The notes under the pieces are model-generated. The model saw only the letters and a program-made list of their open reading frames with translations, was not told where the DNA came from and did no database searches. From positions 793,501-857,500 of the forward strand of contig CM061247.1 in the NCBI GenBank assembly GCA_022605425.2: a stretch of 64,000 bases of DNA. The letters run 5' to 3'. A program made the position numbers and the translations under genes. Positions 9,321-20,850 of the stretch are shown here, piece after piece. How positions within the stretch are numbered: the first letter of the stretch is position 1; every line of letters begins with the position of its first letter. Origin of the DNA: Hamiltosporidium tvaerminnensis (Eukaryota; Microsporidia; Dubosqiidae).

Positions 9321-12300
9321 CACTACTATAGATTTACTACAATTATTATTTTTATAAACACCAAGAAAAACATTTGCCAATTCAAACATATCATTTCTTA
9401 AAGAAATTACTAAAAATTGTGTATTTTTGGTTTTTTCAACAATAAAATTAGCTATTACACTAACATTTCTATAATCCAATGCTGCATCTATTTCATCCAT
9501 AATATAAAAAGGAGATGGTTTATAACAATGTAAAGCAAATATTAAAGCTAAAGAAGCTAATGTTTTTTCACCTCCACTTAGATTTACAATATTTTTCCAA
9601 CTTTTTTTAGGTGGCATTATACTTAAAATTATACCTTCAGTAAAAGGATTTAAATAATCTACTAATTCTAATTCAGCATTTCCTCCAAAGGTAATTATTC
9701 TGTAAATTTCTTTTAAATTTTTTGTTATTTCATTTAAACCATTCATAAATTCTTCAGTTCGTAGATTTTTTATTTCATTTAATTCATTTTTTATATTTTC
9801 CATTTTCTCTTTAAAATATGTAAATTCACTTTTTATTTTTTCAAATTCTGCTTGTTTGACCTCAAATTCTTCTAAAAGTTTTATGTCCAAATTTCTTGTC
9901 GTAATTTTATTTTCAATATTTTTTATTTTTTTTGATGTTTCCTTAATTAAATCACTCAATTCAATTTCTGAAATATTTTTTAAATCAAAATTAAATATTT
10001 CAATGGTATTTTTACTATTTTTAGTGACAGATGAATTTGTATTCGAAATATTTTCATTCTCTTCTTTGCCATTCTCTTCTTTGATATATTCTTCTTTGAC
10101 ATATTTATCACCTTCACATCTTAGATTCTCACCTTCACATCCTAGACTCTTTCCTTCACCCTCACATCTTAGACTCTCCACTTCAACAATCCATTTAGAA
10201 TAATGTTTCAATTCTTGAATATTTTTTTCTTTCTCATTTTCTAAAACTTTAATTTCTTTTCGTGTTTTTTTAATTTCATCAAAAATATCTTCACTCTTAT
10301 TTCTTAACTCTGCTTCTATATGAAAATCATTTCCTATTTTATCTTTAATTTTTATATATTCATCATTTATAATTTTACAATCATTTAATTTCTCTTTATA
10401 AGTCAATTCTTTATTTTCAATTTTAATTCTAAATTCTTCATAATTTAAAACAGGTTGTAAATTAGAAAATTCTTTTTCTTTATCAAATAAAAATACTCGT
10501 TTTTCATTTATAATATTTGTAAGATCAACATTTTCTTTTAAAAGTAATTCTTGATTTCTTTTTTCAAGTAATTCTATTTTATCAAATAACATTTCAATTT
10601 GACTTTTTTTAAGTTTTACTTCAATTCCTTGAATATCAGAAATATTAGAATTGTATTCGTTAATTTGATTTTTAAATTCAGAAATTTTATTTTCAATTAT
10701 TTCTAAATTATTAGAAATGTCTTTGATTTGATTTGTCATATTTTTTTCACTGGTATGTGATTTTTCAAGCTCTTCTTTCTGAAATTTAGAAATTTTAATT
10801 TCTATTTCCGATATTCGTTTCGAAGAAGTCTCGATTTTTTGTTTGTTGGAATTTATAAGTTTAAATTCATTTGAAAGTTCATTTTTTGTATTTTCCATAC
10901 TTTTTACTGCTTCTTTCAATTGTTTGATTTCAGATTCGTATTTTTGAATTTTTTCTGAAGAAACATTAAAATTTCCTCTTAAATTTCCCTTTTTACTCAT
11001 TAAACCAGTTTTGTCAATAAGCTTGCCATCCAACGTAACTGTTCTTTTTCTTTGAACACCAAAAGATATTTTATTTGCTTCTTCTAAATTATTACAAACG
11101 AGGGTATTTTTCAAAGCAAAATAAAAACATTTTTTTAATTTTTCTTCACATTTAACCAGATTTACCAAATAAGGCACAGATTCTTGAGGTAGTTCAGGAA
11201 TATTTTCAATTCTATCCAAAATAATAAATGTTGTACGAGGTAGATTATTTTTCTTAATAATACCAATACACTTCTCAGCTGTAGAAGTTGTATCTACAAC
11301 AATATTATTTAAAATACCACCACCTGCTGCATTTATTGCTATTTCATATTTCAAATCAATACTTCCAAAATCACCCAACCTTCCAATCACACCTTTCACA
11401 GATTTTATTTTTTCAAAAACTCGATTTTGTTTTTTATTTTTTTCTTCGTGAATTTTAATTTCCTCAAATTTCATAATTCGTTTGTTCAATTCATGATAAG
11501 TTTCCTTCAAATCACTTTCAACTTCTAGTATTTCAGATTCTTTACCAGTAAGTTCTCTTTCTATTAAATCATTATTATTAATTAAATCCATCAATGTATC
11601 TCTTTCATCCAACAATGCTCGATATTCAGTTTCATTTATTTTTCTTTTATCTTTAAAAAAGTTTATTTCATTTTCCAAATATCCTTTTTTTTCTAAAAGT
11701 ATACTTTTCTCTTTCGACATCTCAAAAATATAATTTTCTAATTCTTTCATTTTACATACCAAAGGTTTAATTTTTTTATAATTATTTTTTTCAGATTTTT
11801 GTATTTCATTTTTCAAAGAATCAACACTTTCTTTAAATTCTTTAATTTCATTTTCATTTTCTAATAATTCTCTTTTAATAATTTTATTTTCAGAATCATT
11901 GAGTTTATTTTTAATTTCAAAATCATTTATTTCGGATTTTAAATTGCAAATAATTTTACTCAATCTTTCTTTTTTTTCTTCATAAAAAATATTTTCTTTT
12001 TCAATTTTATTAAATTCTTTTTTTAATGATAAATATTCATTTTCTTCTTTTTTTAATTCCTTTCTACAATTTTGTAAAAGAATTTCTTTTTGATCCAAAA
12101 TTTTTTTATTTTCATAATTTTTACTGTTTATTTCATTTAATTTACTTTTTATTTCTAATCTCTCATTTTCATTTTTTTGTAAATTTCTTTGAAGTTTCTC
12201 TTTCATAAAAAAACAATTTTCATTTTTCTTTTTTAACATTTCAACAATTAAAGAAATTATTTTATCGTTTTCCATTTTCTTTTCATTTATAAAAAAAAAT

Positions 12301-12890
12301 TCTTTTTCACAAAAATTATACAAAGTTTTTTTAGATTCAAATTCTTCCTTACCCACAGAAATTTCATTTTCCAATTTATTTATCTTTTCTACATAACAGG
12401 AATCATTAATAATATCTTCGATATATTCTAATAATCCGTTTGGTTTCATCATTGAAATATTTTCTATTTCTCCTTGTAATATTAAAAATCTATTATTGTT
12501 TAAATCTACACCTTCTTTTGTCATAAATTCATAAATATGTTTTTGATTCACTTCTTGGTTATTAAAGTAATAATTGCTTTTTTTATTAACAAATAATTCT
12601 CTTTTAATACTGAAACTGGTGTTCCCCTTCTTAAAAAATAATTCAACTGAACATGAATTACATTTTGAACCATCATTATAAATCAAATCTGTTAAATTTG
12701 AATGTCTCATTTTTTTTGCTCGAAATCCTAAAACAAATAACATACAATCTATTATATTACTTTTTCCAGATCCATTTGGACCAACAATAGCAGTAAAATG
12801 TGGATCTATGTTATCTATGAAATGAATACCCTTGTAGCTTTTAAAATTTTCCAATTTAATTCCTGACAATACCAATCTTGAATTTTTCAT
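9297..12890 (-). CDS. SMC4: condensin subunit SMC4
   Basis: 1197 residues, within the usual range for a compact SMC4. Walker A GPNGSGKS is at 37-44, preceded by the SMC4-like LENFKSYKG and followed by FGFRAKKMR...LTDLI, which is typical of SMC4 rather than SMC1-3. Long Lys/Glu/Asn coiled coils flank a hinge at about 495-640 (GVIGRLGDFG, AINAAGGGILNNIVVD). The signature LSGGEKTLASL starts at 1104 and Walker B FYIMDEIDAALD lies at about 1129-1139. MPPKKSWKNI just before the signature is also SMC4-like. Known role: SMC4 pairs with SMC2 and the kleisin to compact mitotic chromosomes by ATP-driven loop formation. An unusual low-complexity insertion (about 900-957, repeated LRCEGE-like units then Glu/Asn) sits in the C-terminal coiled coil. 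Start: this ATG gives the canonical N-terminus and has CCCC 7-10 bases upstream. Confidence 0.96.
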   Translation of the reverse strand: MKNSRLVLSGIKLENFKSYKGIHFIDNIDPHFTAIVGPNGSGKSNIIDCMLFVLGFRAKKMRHSNLTDLIYNDGSKCNSCSVELFFKKGNTSFSIKRELFVNKKSNYYFNNQEVNQKHIYEFMTKEGVDLNNNRFLILQGEIENISMMKPNGLLEYIEDIINDSCYVEKINKLENEISVGKEEFESKKTLYNFCEKEFFFINEKKMENDKIISLIVEMLKKKNENCFFMKEKLQRNLQKNENERLEIKSKLNEINSKNYENKKILDQKEILLQNCRKELKKEENEYLSLKKEFNKIEKENIFYEEKKERLSKIICNLKSEINDFEIKNKLNDSENKIIKRELLENENEIKEFKESVDSLKNEIQKSEKNNYKKIKPLVCKMKELENYIFEMSKEKSILLEKKGYLENEINFFKDKRKINETEYRALLDERDTLMDLINNNDLIERELTGKESEILEVESDLKETYHELNKRIMKFEEIKIHEEKNKKQNRVFEKIKSVKGVIGRLGDFGSIDLKYEIAINAAGGGILNNIVVDTTSTAEKCIGIIKKNNLPRTTFIILDRIENIPELPQESVPYLVNLVKCEEKLKKCFYFALKNTLVCNNLEEANKISFGVQRKRTVTLDGKLIDKTGLMSKKGNLRGNFNVSSEKIQKYESEIKQLKEAVKSMENTKNELSNEFKLINSNKQKIETSSKRISEIEIKISKFQKEELEKSHTSEKNMTNQIKDISNNLEIIENKISEFKNQINEYNSNISDIQGIEVKLKKSQIEMLFDKIELLEKRNQELLLKENVDLTNIINEKRVFLFDKEKEFSNLQPVLNYEEFRIKIENKELTYKEKLNDCKIINDEYIKIKDKIGNDFHIEAELRNKSEDIFDEIKKTRKEIKVLENEKEKNIQELKHYSKWIVEVESLRCEGEGKSLGCEGENLRCEGDKYVKEEYIKEENGKEENENISNTNSSVTKNSKNTIEIFNFDLKNISEIELSDLIKETSKKIKNIENKITTRNLDIKLLEEFEVKQAEFEKIKSEFTYFKEKMENIKNELNEIKNLRTEEFMNGLNEITKNLKEIYRIITFGGNAELELVDYLNPFTEGIILSIMPPKKSWKNIVNLSGGEKTLASLALIFALHCYKPSPFYIMDEIDAALDYRNVSVIANFIVEKTKNTQFLVISLRNDMFELANVFLGVYKNNNCSKSIVVNVKSLRC

Positions 12891-12896
12891 GCGTAA

Positions 12897-12900
12897 GGGG
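12897..12900 (-). promoter_or_regulatory. C-tract close to SMC4 start codon
   Basis: On the coding strand the start is preceded by CCCCTTACGC. Similar CCC signals lie just upstream of the genes starting at 23898 (CCCTTCCGTT) and 29931 (CCCC). CCC-like motifs next to start codons are described for microsporidia; the link to this gene's expression is inference. Confidence 0.45.
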
Positions 12901-13130
12901 TTTCAAAATATTTTTATAAAAAAAATTTAAAATTGAATTTCTAAAATATGAATAAATTTTTGGGTTTTTTTTACTTCTTTATTAGCAAAAATTCATATTT
13001 TTTCTGCTTTGTTTTTACATTCTCTGAGACAATAAGCTTATCTTAGATTTACAGATTTTTTTAGAATTAAATTTTACAAACGATTTTTTTAAGAATTTAT
13101 AAAAAAAAACAGAAATTAGAAACAAAAAAA

Positions 13131-13320
13131 TCATAAAAAAGTGATTGGTTGGAACAAATATTAAATTTAATAAACCGATATATAAGTCATAGGTATAAAA
13201 ATTTTAACCTTTCTACTTTTAATACAATAATTATTCAAAGACCGTAAATTTAAATATTTAATTATTTTTTATACTTTTTACATTTTTAGTTATTTGTTCC
13301 AACCAATAACTTTTTTAGGA
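13131..13320. mobile_element. small inverted-repeat (MITE-like) element
   Basis: Two 29-base arms, 13131-13159 and 13292-13320, pair at 27 of 29 positions around GATTGGTTGGAACAAAT. The 132 bases between them are AT-rich and non-coding. It could be a non-autonomous DNA transposon or a long hairpin. No clear target duplication is visible and no second copy was found. Confidence 0.5.
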
Positions 13321-13440
13321 TTTTCAATACTTTATCAGATCCACTATATAGTTTTTAAAGAAAATATAAAGTTGGTGATTCTTTTTAAAAAAAAATTAGA
13401 ATTTTTAATCTTTAAAGTAAATAAAAAAGATTTCTTTAAA

Positions 13441-16400
13441 TTATTAAATTATTTAATGAAATTCTGGGTTAAAATATTTTTACCATTTTTATATGTTTTC
13501 TTCTACCACTTTAACCACTTTTGTCTCTTCTTCCAGATCCGACTCTTCATTTATGTTATTGGTCGGTTCCTCGAAAGTGGTTCCTCCTTGTAAAATAAAG
13601 GGTGCTTTATTTTTTGGTTTAAAATTTTTTGCACCATTTTCCTCTCTCTTTTCTTCTTTTAAAGGTGGGGTTTGTTCCTCATGCATCTCTGTTCTCATAA
13701 TAACATCCATTGACGCTCTCTCCCAGCTCTCTTAGGCATTTAGTCCTGACTCAAGTCCTCTTCGTCGATCAAAGGAAATTGTTTTGACTGCCTTCTTAAG
13801 TACTATAGACTGAATTTATGCCTCTACATACATGGGTATTTCTAGTCTTTTAAGGTGTGATCTATGGTATTTTGTCACAATACCGTCCCAGGTCATCACA
13901 TAAGGGATTATCTCAACACTACATTTATAAATAAGACCCAACTCATTGGCTAGCAGGTCATACTTCCTAAGTTTTTCAGTTTCAACTATTTGAAGTGAAT
14001 TTTGGGAAGTGATTCCTACTTAAATGAGTGTTATCCTATTCTTCTTCTTATCTAAAATAAATATGTCCGGTCTGTTATTCCGAATTTTAACATCAGTTTT
14101 AATTCTGGTGTCCACTCTTATCTCTGCATACTCATTATCAAGAATTTCTTGAACTGAGTGACTCTTAATTCGTTTTGAAGACTTAAACTTATATCTATTT
14201 AGAAGAAGTAAGTGTAGGCATCTAACCACTTTCTTATGCCGTCTGGTGTAGTCATGGCCTAGCATTTTTTCAAATCTAGTTGCTAGATGATCTACAGTCT
14301 TACCAGACTTCCCGCAATGTTGACACACACCATCTGCTCCCCAGAATACATTTCTATCCTGGGTATAGCAGAACACAGCTTTATTTCGTGGCCTAATATT
14401 TCCTCTCTTTAGCCATCTTGAAGAGTCACTAACACTCACAAGCTCATTTTTTCTTGCATTATATAACTTTGAATGGAGTTTTCGTTTTTCTATTTCGTTA
14501 TATAGTTTTGCAAGTTGAGCTTCTTCTAAACTTTTCTTAGTGACTTCTTCTACCAACCTGTACTTTACTTTTAAGAAGCCTTTTATAAGTGCAAGATGGG
14601 TTTTATTATTATTCTCCACCTTGAAGATTGCTGCTCGTCTAGTGGATATTTCTTTACTTTTTTCCAGACAATCCAAGAGTTGCAGAAGCATATGTTCGCT
14701 TCGCAACTCAACACTATGTAGGCCTCTTCCAAGTTCTGTTCTAGGAAGATACAGCCGCTCTTTACATCCTGGGCGGAGATGTATCTTATTCTTAACCAAC
14801 ACCGCACGCACTGCATCATCTAACTTAGAGAAGTCCGCCGGTTCAAGTCGAAATACTCCTATGTGGTAGTTGATTAACGATATCGCATGTTGATTGATTG
14901 CAGAAAATAAATTTTTTGCATTTAATCTAGTGTGACAAAGTCTTTCAACTCTTGATATAAGTTTGCTCTGTACTTCTTCAAATGAGCTACGTGTTGGGAT
15001 TCCTCTGCTATCTTTTATTCCTAAATATTTGTAAACACTAACACCTTCTAGAAGAGTAGCAGTATCTTCACAACACGTATCATTTGTGGCTGACTTCTCT
15101 TTGTTAATCTCTAAGCCAATCACCTCTAAAAATTCCTTTGCCTCGCCTGTCATAGCACTCAATGTGGAGCTGTCTTTTGCAAGGAGCTTAAGATCATCAA
15201 TAAACAAGAGATGATTAGTAGAGTGGGATTCTGCATCTGTTTTTACTGTCAGTTTTGTGTATTTTTCATTAAGCTTTCGGCTTAATGGATCCATACACAA
15301 CACAAATAACAAAGGTGACAGACTATCTCCTTGTAGAATCCCTCTATCAATCTTCTTGCTCATGATTTTTTCAGGCCCTACTGATATATCAATTTTCCAT
15401 TTTGATATAATTACCTTAATAAATTTCAGGATCCAATCAGGTAAATTAGGGTTTTCAATGCATTGAGTTTAATGAGCATGATCTATTAAATCATAAGCTT
15501 TTTTAACATCAATCCATGTTGCCTTAAGATTATTTCCATACTCTTTATTTAAGGCAATATTCAGTAATGCCCGCTCTTTCGGTCCCTGCACACCTCTTAC
15601 CGCCCCTAATTGGTTCTCTGCAAGCAACCCTCGCCTTTCCACTTCAATTTGAACGACTTTAGTTACACACTTAGTCGTTAACTTGTAGAGGTTGGACATA
15701 CAAGTGATTGGCCTGTAGTCAGAGCCTCTTCGTGGAATTCCTTTCGGTATCAAATACGTAAGCCCGCAGTAAAACCAATCAGCTTGAGTTGTTCCTTCTA
15801 AACATATAACTTTTACAATATCATAAATATATTTGTGAAGAGTTGTAAGTTTCTTAATGAAAAAATTGTAAATACCATCAATTCCAGCAGCTTTCCAATT
15901 GGGAAGCCAATTAATGATATTTACAAATTCATCAAGTGAAGGAAACGTAGTCGGATGATTATCTGATACAAATGGAATCAAATAATCATCATACGTGACT
16001 GTGTCATCATTTTTGTTCCACATTGTAGACCAAAAACTCACAATTTCATCACGGCTAACCACATGCTCGGATTCTACACGCTTAGATAACCTACGATAAA
16101 ATCAACCTCGAAAAAGTTCAAACATACGATTCTCTTTTCGGAATTGCTTCCTACTTTCATGCATCGTAATTTTTTTCTCGTAAACATTTAAAGACTCATT
16201 CTTCTTAACCAAAGCCTCAGAAAGATCAGTTACACTGCTCAAGTTTAAATTAAACTCTCGCATGATTTTCTTAAGGCTCTTCGTTTCCGGAGTGGAGAGC
16301 TTTTCCTGCTTACGAGCCTTCTCGAGAAGATCTTTGGAAAGTACTAACTTAGAAATTTTACTTCCTATGTTTTCCTTCCAAGCGGATATAGGCTTCTCTT

Positions 16401-17289
16401 TGCGTGTTGCCTCGTCATAGCATACCTGGGCTGCCTGGATTATCCGTGCCACTGCAGTTATCGTCATCGGCACACAAGAATCAGCATACTCACCGATAAT
16501 TCGATTAATAAGGTCCAAAACTTTACTATCAACCAATTCACCTGGAAGCTTTCGAGTTCGGACCACCGCTTTTCCAATTTCCTTCTGCGATATTTCTTTG
16601 ATTTTACTCAATAATTTATCTCTCAGGTTTATGTACTCCGTGATGTCGGTCAGGGTGCATGGCTCAGTGAGACAAGTGGCGATTCTACGTCGCTCTCCAT
16701 TCTCTTCTTGCCTTATTCCCTTTTCTGCCTCATTTTGTGCGAGTTTTTTAAACGCATCGATATCTAGTGTGCAGCCGAATTTCTCATTATAATACCTGTG
16801 AAGCTCTGTCCAGCCATTTCTTGGTATTCTTTCAAACCTTGTCTGTACGTAAAAAAACAATTCGAGGCCATTCCTTTGGGTCGGCTTTTACGAAATCGAA
16901 TATCGTCCGCAATGCCATTAGCCTGTTACCTTCCGGAATAGCTAGAGTACAGGGGCTTGTCATGTCGTACGATGGCTCGCACGCAGAGACATTGCTACCA
17001 GAAGAGGGAACTGGTGTATTAGGCGAAGGTAAGGTGTCAAGCCCACTATTTTGCATTTTACTGCATGTTTGGCTTGGTGGTGGAGGTGTTATTGTTGTGT
17101 AGGAGGAGGAAGGTAGTGAAATCGCCGGTGGGTGTAGCTTACATTTTTGTACCTCACACATATCATCTCTTCTTCGCTGTTCTCATCAGCGTCGTTTGCA
17201 GCCTTTATTTTGGTATTTTTCGATATTTTCGCTGTCTAACATTTTTCTTTCTACCCATCCTGAAAATAAATTTTTAATAATAATTTAAG
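13441..17289 (-). mobile_element. non-LTR retrotransposon R, copy 3 (full length, broken)
   Basis: Very similar to copy 2 along nearly its whole length and reads leftward. It ends in the family 3' segment (AATTCTGGGTTAAAATATTT on the plus strand near 13459). Candidate target duplications are AAAGATTTCTTTAAA (13426-13440) and AAAGATTTATTTAAA (17290-17304), one mismatch in 15, which would bound a complete insertion. Being AT-rich, this match could be chance. Confidence 0.85.
13489..17258 (-). pseudogene. inactivated retrotransposon polyprotein
   Basis: Reads from the ATG at 17258 through the same domains as the copy at 3239-6811. Lesions: frame changes close to the N-terminus (about 17175-17240); an indel near 16850 in the stretch after the Pro-rich region; a CGA-to-TGA change near 16105; an indel near 15470 between the RT N-terminal part and the motif A exit; GAA-to-TAA at about 14020 inside the endonuclease (just after RPD); and another GAA-to-TAA near 13732. 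The largest remaining frames are 14020-15466, 15469-16062 and 16102-16860. A 3-base loss near 15016 removes one residue in frame. The acidic tail is still open to 13489. High similarity to copy 2 with point lesions suggests a fairly young insertion. Confidence 0.85.
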
Positions 17290-17332
17290 AAAGATTTATT
17301 TAAAAATTTTTAAAAATGGGGGGAAGTATTAT

Positions 17333-17364
17333 TTTTTTTTAAAAAAAAAAAAAAAAATAAAAAA

Positions 17365-17404
<40 letters not shown>

Positions 17405-17556
17405 CCAAAAAACCCAAAACCCAAAAAAAAAAAAAATAAAAAAAAAAAAAAAAAAAAAAAAAAGGAGGGGGAGAAAGGCGAAAATGGGGGGAAAAAGAAG
17501 GGAAGCAAGCCCAACCCCCCCCCCACCCCACCCACAACCCCCCCCCCCCCCCCCAC

Positions 17557-17649
<93 letters not shown>

Positions 17650-17728
17650 CACAAAAAAACCCCCAACTAACCCTTTAAAATTTTTTCTTTAAAACCCCCA
17701 ACCCCTAAATTTAAAAAAAAAAAAAAAA
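17333..17728. other. A/C homopolymer block, possible assembly artefact
   Basis: Consists almost wholly of A runs (one of about 90 bases, about 17558-17647) and C runs, with occasional G runs, unlike anything else in the window. It abuts the 5' flank of the third R copy. Open frames across it encode only poly-Phe, poly-Lys or poly-Gly and are meaningless. It may be low-quality consensus rather than genomic sequence. Confidence 0.8.
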
Positions 17729-18003
17729 ATTTAACGAAAAATAACTAAAAAAATAATTTAATACGAAATATAACCCAAAGTTTATGAAAATAAAATTATT
17801 GAATTTAGTCATTACAAACATAATTCTATAAATAAAGAAACAATAAAAATTTTTTATGAAGGAAACCCTACTCTCTGGCTGTAATTTAAAAGTCAGAATT
17901 TTATATTTGAGCGTAAGTATGTTTTGTGTTTTAAACAGAAACAGTCTGATAAAAGTTAAAAACGATGTGAGTTAATATTTTAATCAATTTTTATTTAATA
18001 ATA
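17729..18003. other. spacer, nothing recognised
   Basis: AT-rich sequence between the homopolymer block and an R 3' stub. No gene, repeat or RNA seen. Confidence 0.5.
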
Positions 18004-18080
18004 TTTTTATTTAATAAAATTCTAGGTTAAAATATTTTTTTACCATTTTTATATATTTTCTTTTGCCTCTTTAACCACTA
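18004..18080 (-). mobile_element. 5'-truncated stub of retrotransposon R 3' end
   Basis: About 75 bases match the terminal segment of the R copies (TTTAATAAAATTCTAGGTTA on the plus strand, then ACCATTTTTATATATTTTCT), up to TTAACCACTA. Matching then stops abruptly. A very short 5'-truncated copy is the usual outcome of incomplete target-primed reverse transcription. Confidence 0.8.
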
Positions 18081-18479
18081 ATTTTAATTAAAATAATTCA
18101 TTTTTAATAAAAACTTTGGTTTAAATAACTCATTTTATTAAACATTTTTTAGAAATTTGGTCGGTTACTATATTGGTATATCAATAGATTTTATATTGTT
18201 CTAGTATTACGAGCAATTCTAAGAAATATTGGTGCTTTTATATATAAAACGTGTTCTAAATATTATTATACAATTGATTTGATTTTTGTTTAAAAGATAA
18301 TTTTTACTTCTTTGTTCTTTCAGAACCAAAACGTATATAGTTGTATTATGTGTTAGCATTTAAGGACCTAGCATTTTTTAATTGTATTTTAATATAACTA
18401 TTATCCATCAATAGAATAATAAAAAAACACTTGAAAAAAGATATAATCTGAGTAATCAGTATTTTGTTTTATATTTGTA

Positions 18480-20850
18480 TTATTAGATATTTTAATTAAT
18501 AAACTTCAATTTTCAGTAAAATCATTAAAAAAAGCGAATTATATTAAAATAGGTCTTTCATGAATATTTCATATGTCTGAATATAAATTTAATTCTGTTA
18601 AATCTTTCTCTTGTTATAGAATATGGACAATAAAGTTAAAGTAACAATATTCGAGATAAAATAGGTTATATTTTTAAAATATCGGATGTATATGATTCAA
18701 TGTTTCAAAACCTTAATTTATAGATTTTATCAATGAATTTCTCGAAGCAAACTATATTCAAATAAAAAATTAATGATTTTTTGAAGCCTAAAAATGAACG
18801 AACAAGCGATAAAAATTGTAAAAATATTATTTTTTCTCCAATCTTGTGTTGTATATTGTGGATTCATTTGAAAGAAAACACCTTTAAACGTCACAAAAGC
18901 GACAATAAATAATGAACCCACTTTCTCCAGTTATTAGTACTCGTCTTTTTTGAGTTTCTTAGTTTATTGCAGTATACAGTTCTAAATTAGGATCTATAGG
19001 AAGTGAGTTGAAAGAAATATTAAAGATTATTAGAAAAATAGATAAAAGAGATTTAGTCACAAATGTTAAATGTTGTGAATATATTGCCACTCTATATATG
19101 ATGTTCGAGTTTATAGATAATTGGGAATAATAGAAGGTACCCAGAGCAATCCGACATTGCTCATTGGACAAATTTCAAGCAAACTAATACGAAACGATGA
19201 AATGTTCTGAAATTCAAAATCAAATACAAAAAGTTTATTCTATGTAATCATCTAAAACTTGATATTTCACTCAACTATTATATAAGATTAGTTCCATACA
19301 AATCAGAAAATTATCACAGTTAGATAATGAAGAGTTTATTTTTTGCAAGAATAAAGTACATCTGGCAGATACAAAGTTGTTTAAATCATTATAGAAATCA
19401 ACGGAGAATAATTTTAGAAAGTGTTGAATTTCACAGTGAACATATGCATCAGTAACTCATAAGTTTTGTTGAAAAAAGTGGAGAAATATAAGTCGTAGAG
19501 CAGCAATTCCAAATGTAAAGAGCACCAATGGAACCTATCTAGCACTTAAAAATGGCTTCTTAAAAGTGAAGTATAGGTTGTGAGAGGAACTCAAGAAAAT
19601 AATTTAGAATAAGTTCTACTCGCAGGATTATATTACGAAATAGAAAAACGAAAAGATCACTCAAAGGTATATAATACAAGAAAAAATAAGCATCTGAATT
19701 TTTCAATCTTTAAGATGGTTGAAGAAAGAAATTTTTAGATGAAGTAGTGAAACAATTTCCCCTGTATTCAGAAGAGTGTATTCTGGTGTTCAGAAAGTGT
19801 GTAGCTACACTGAAATAATTTTAGTGATCAGTAGAATGTTAAGGACCAATCAGTCAAAATGCATAGATATATCTACACCGGATATAATAATCTAGTAGTA
19901 AGGATCATACATATATCCTAAGAAATTACATAAAAATTTGATCGAAAGGGCGGACTAAGCGCGCTCCTGTCCATGTAATTTTTAATAACTAGTATGTAGC
20001 TTCTATCGAACAGCGTGGCAAAAACTGATACTTATTTACTCATTTTATTATTCTTTTACCTCACAGGGCGGATAGATGAACAACTAGAAATTCGCTAATT
20101 ATTTCTTCTAGTCTAATGTAACTCGGATTATAGGGGATCGACTATAGATCTAATGTAGTTAATATTCCACCAAAGTATTTCCAATGATTTTCACAAAAAT
20201 TGCACATCCACATTGGCAACCAGATAATTTTTAATGCTATTATCCTCTTTACTTAAAAACAGATATCGAGATTCGAAATAATAGACTCGATACATATATT
20301 TTAGATATGTAAATAGCCAAGATAACTCTTATTAAGATAAGAATTTCTTTCCAAAATTTCCTTCAAATACAGGAAACCGAAAAACTTAGAAAGTATGCAC
20401 CATTAGCCAAGGATTTACATATTATTTATAGATGCAAGTGTTTTGTAAACCGATTATGTGATAAACAAGCCAATAATATGACAGACGACTGCTATTAACC
20501 CCAGGAGGCTAAAGAATCACCGAAAGAGCCATATATACAATCAAAAAGGTTTAAATAATGGGTTTTAACAATTTCATTCTATAGAAAAAAATAACTTAGT
20601 CAGTTTCAAATGCAAATCCCGAGAAGAGCTAAGAGAGTATTTCGATAGATTTATGAAACCGTGCATATATTAAACGAAAACTATACTTCTTTGTAACAAT
20701 CAAATACCAAGAAGATAATAGAATCAGGGAAACCAAAAATAAATGCCTATTTTTCTAGAATACGTAACTAAATAAAAAAACCGGCAATAGATAAAACAAG
20801 ATTCAGTCTTTGTAAACATAAATTAAATAATCAAATGGTGAAAGGAATAG
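18480..20850 (+). pseudogene. ancient relic of retrotransposon R polyprotein, interrupted by a Y repeat
   Basis: Short stretches matching copy 1 occur in the right order with many stops and indels. The motif A to motif B region is near 18690-18800. The segment after FIDD is near 18985-19200 (GATTTAGTCACAAATGTTAA matches the sequence around the KSATND codons). The thumb region (KNKIHL, then SEHM) is near 19355-19450. The endonuclease (ACAGATATCGAGATTCGAAA, before RPD) is near 20260-20420, and the C-terminal part runs to about 20850. The left limit is vague. A 224-bp Y repeat with its own target duplication splits the endonuclease region. Confidence 0.7.
20031..20254 (+). mobile_element. short interspersed repeat Y, copy 1, with target-site duplication
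   Basis: Flanked by AAAAACTGATA (20020-20030) and AAAAACAGATA (20255-20265). This sequence belongs to the host R relic (codons for KTD before the endonuclease RPD), so the insertion boundaries are well fixed. It shares its body (TTTTACCTC, GGCGGATAGATGAACAACTAG, TATAGGGGATCG) and its end (TATCCTCTTT) with the copies at about 23968 and 31155. No protein-coding frame and no convincing Pol III boxes were seen. Confidence 0.75.

Noticed and set aside
9856-10203. Plus-strand frame inside SMC4
   Set aside because: Antisense shadow of the Glu/Lys-rich coiled coil.
17310-17678. Poly-Phe, poly-Lys and Gly-rich open frames
   Set aside because: Produced by the homopolymer block; they have no biological content.
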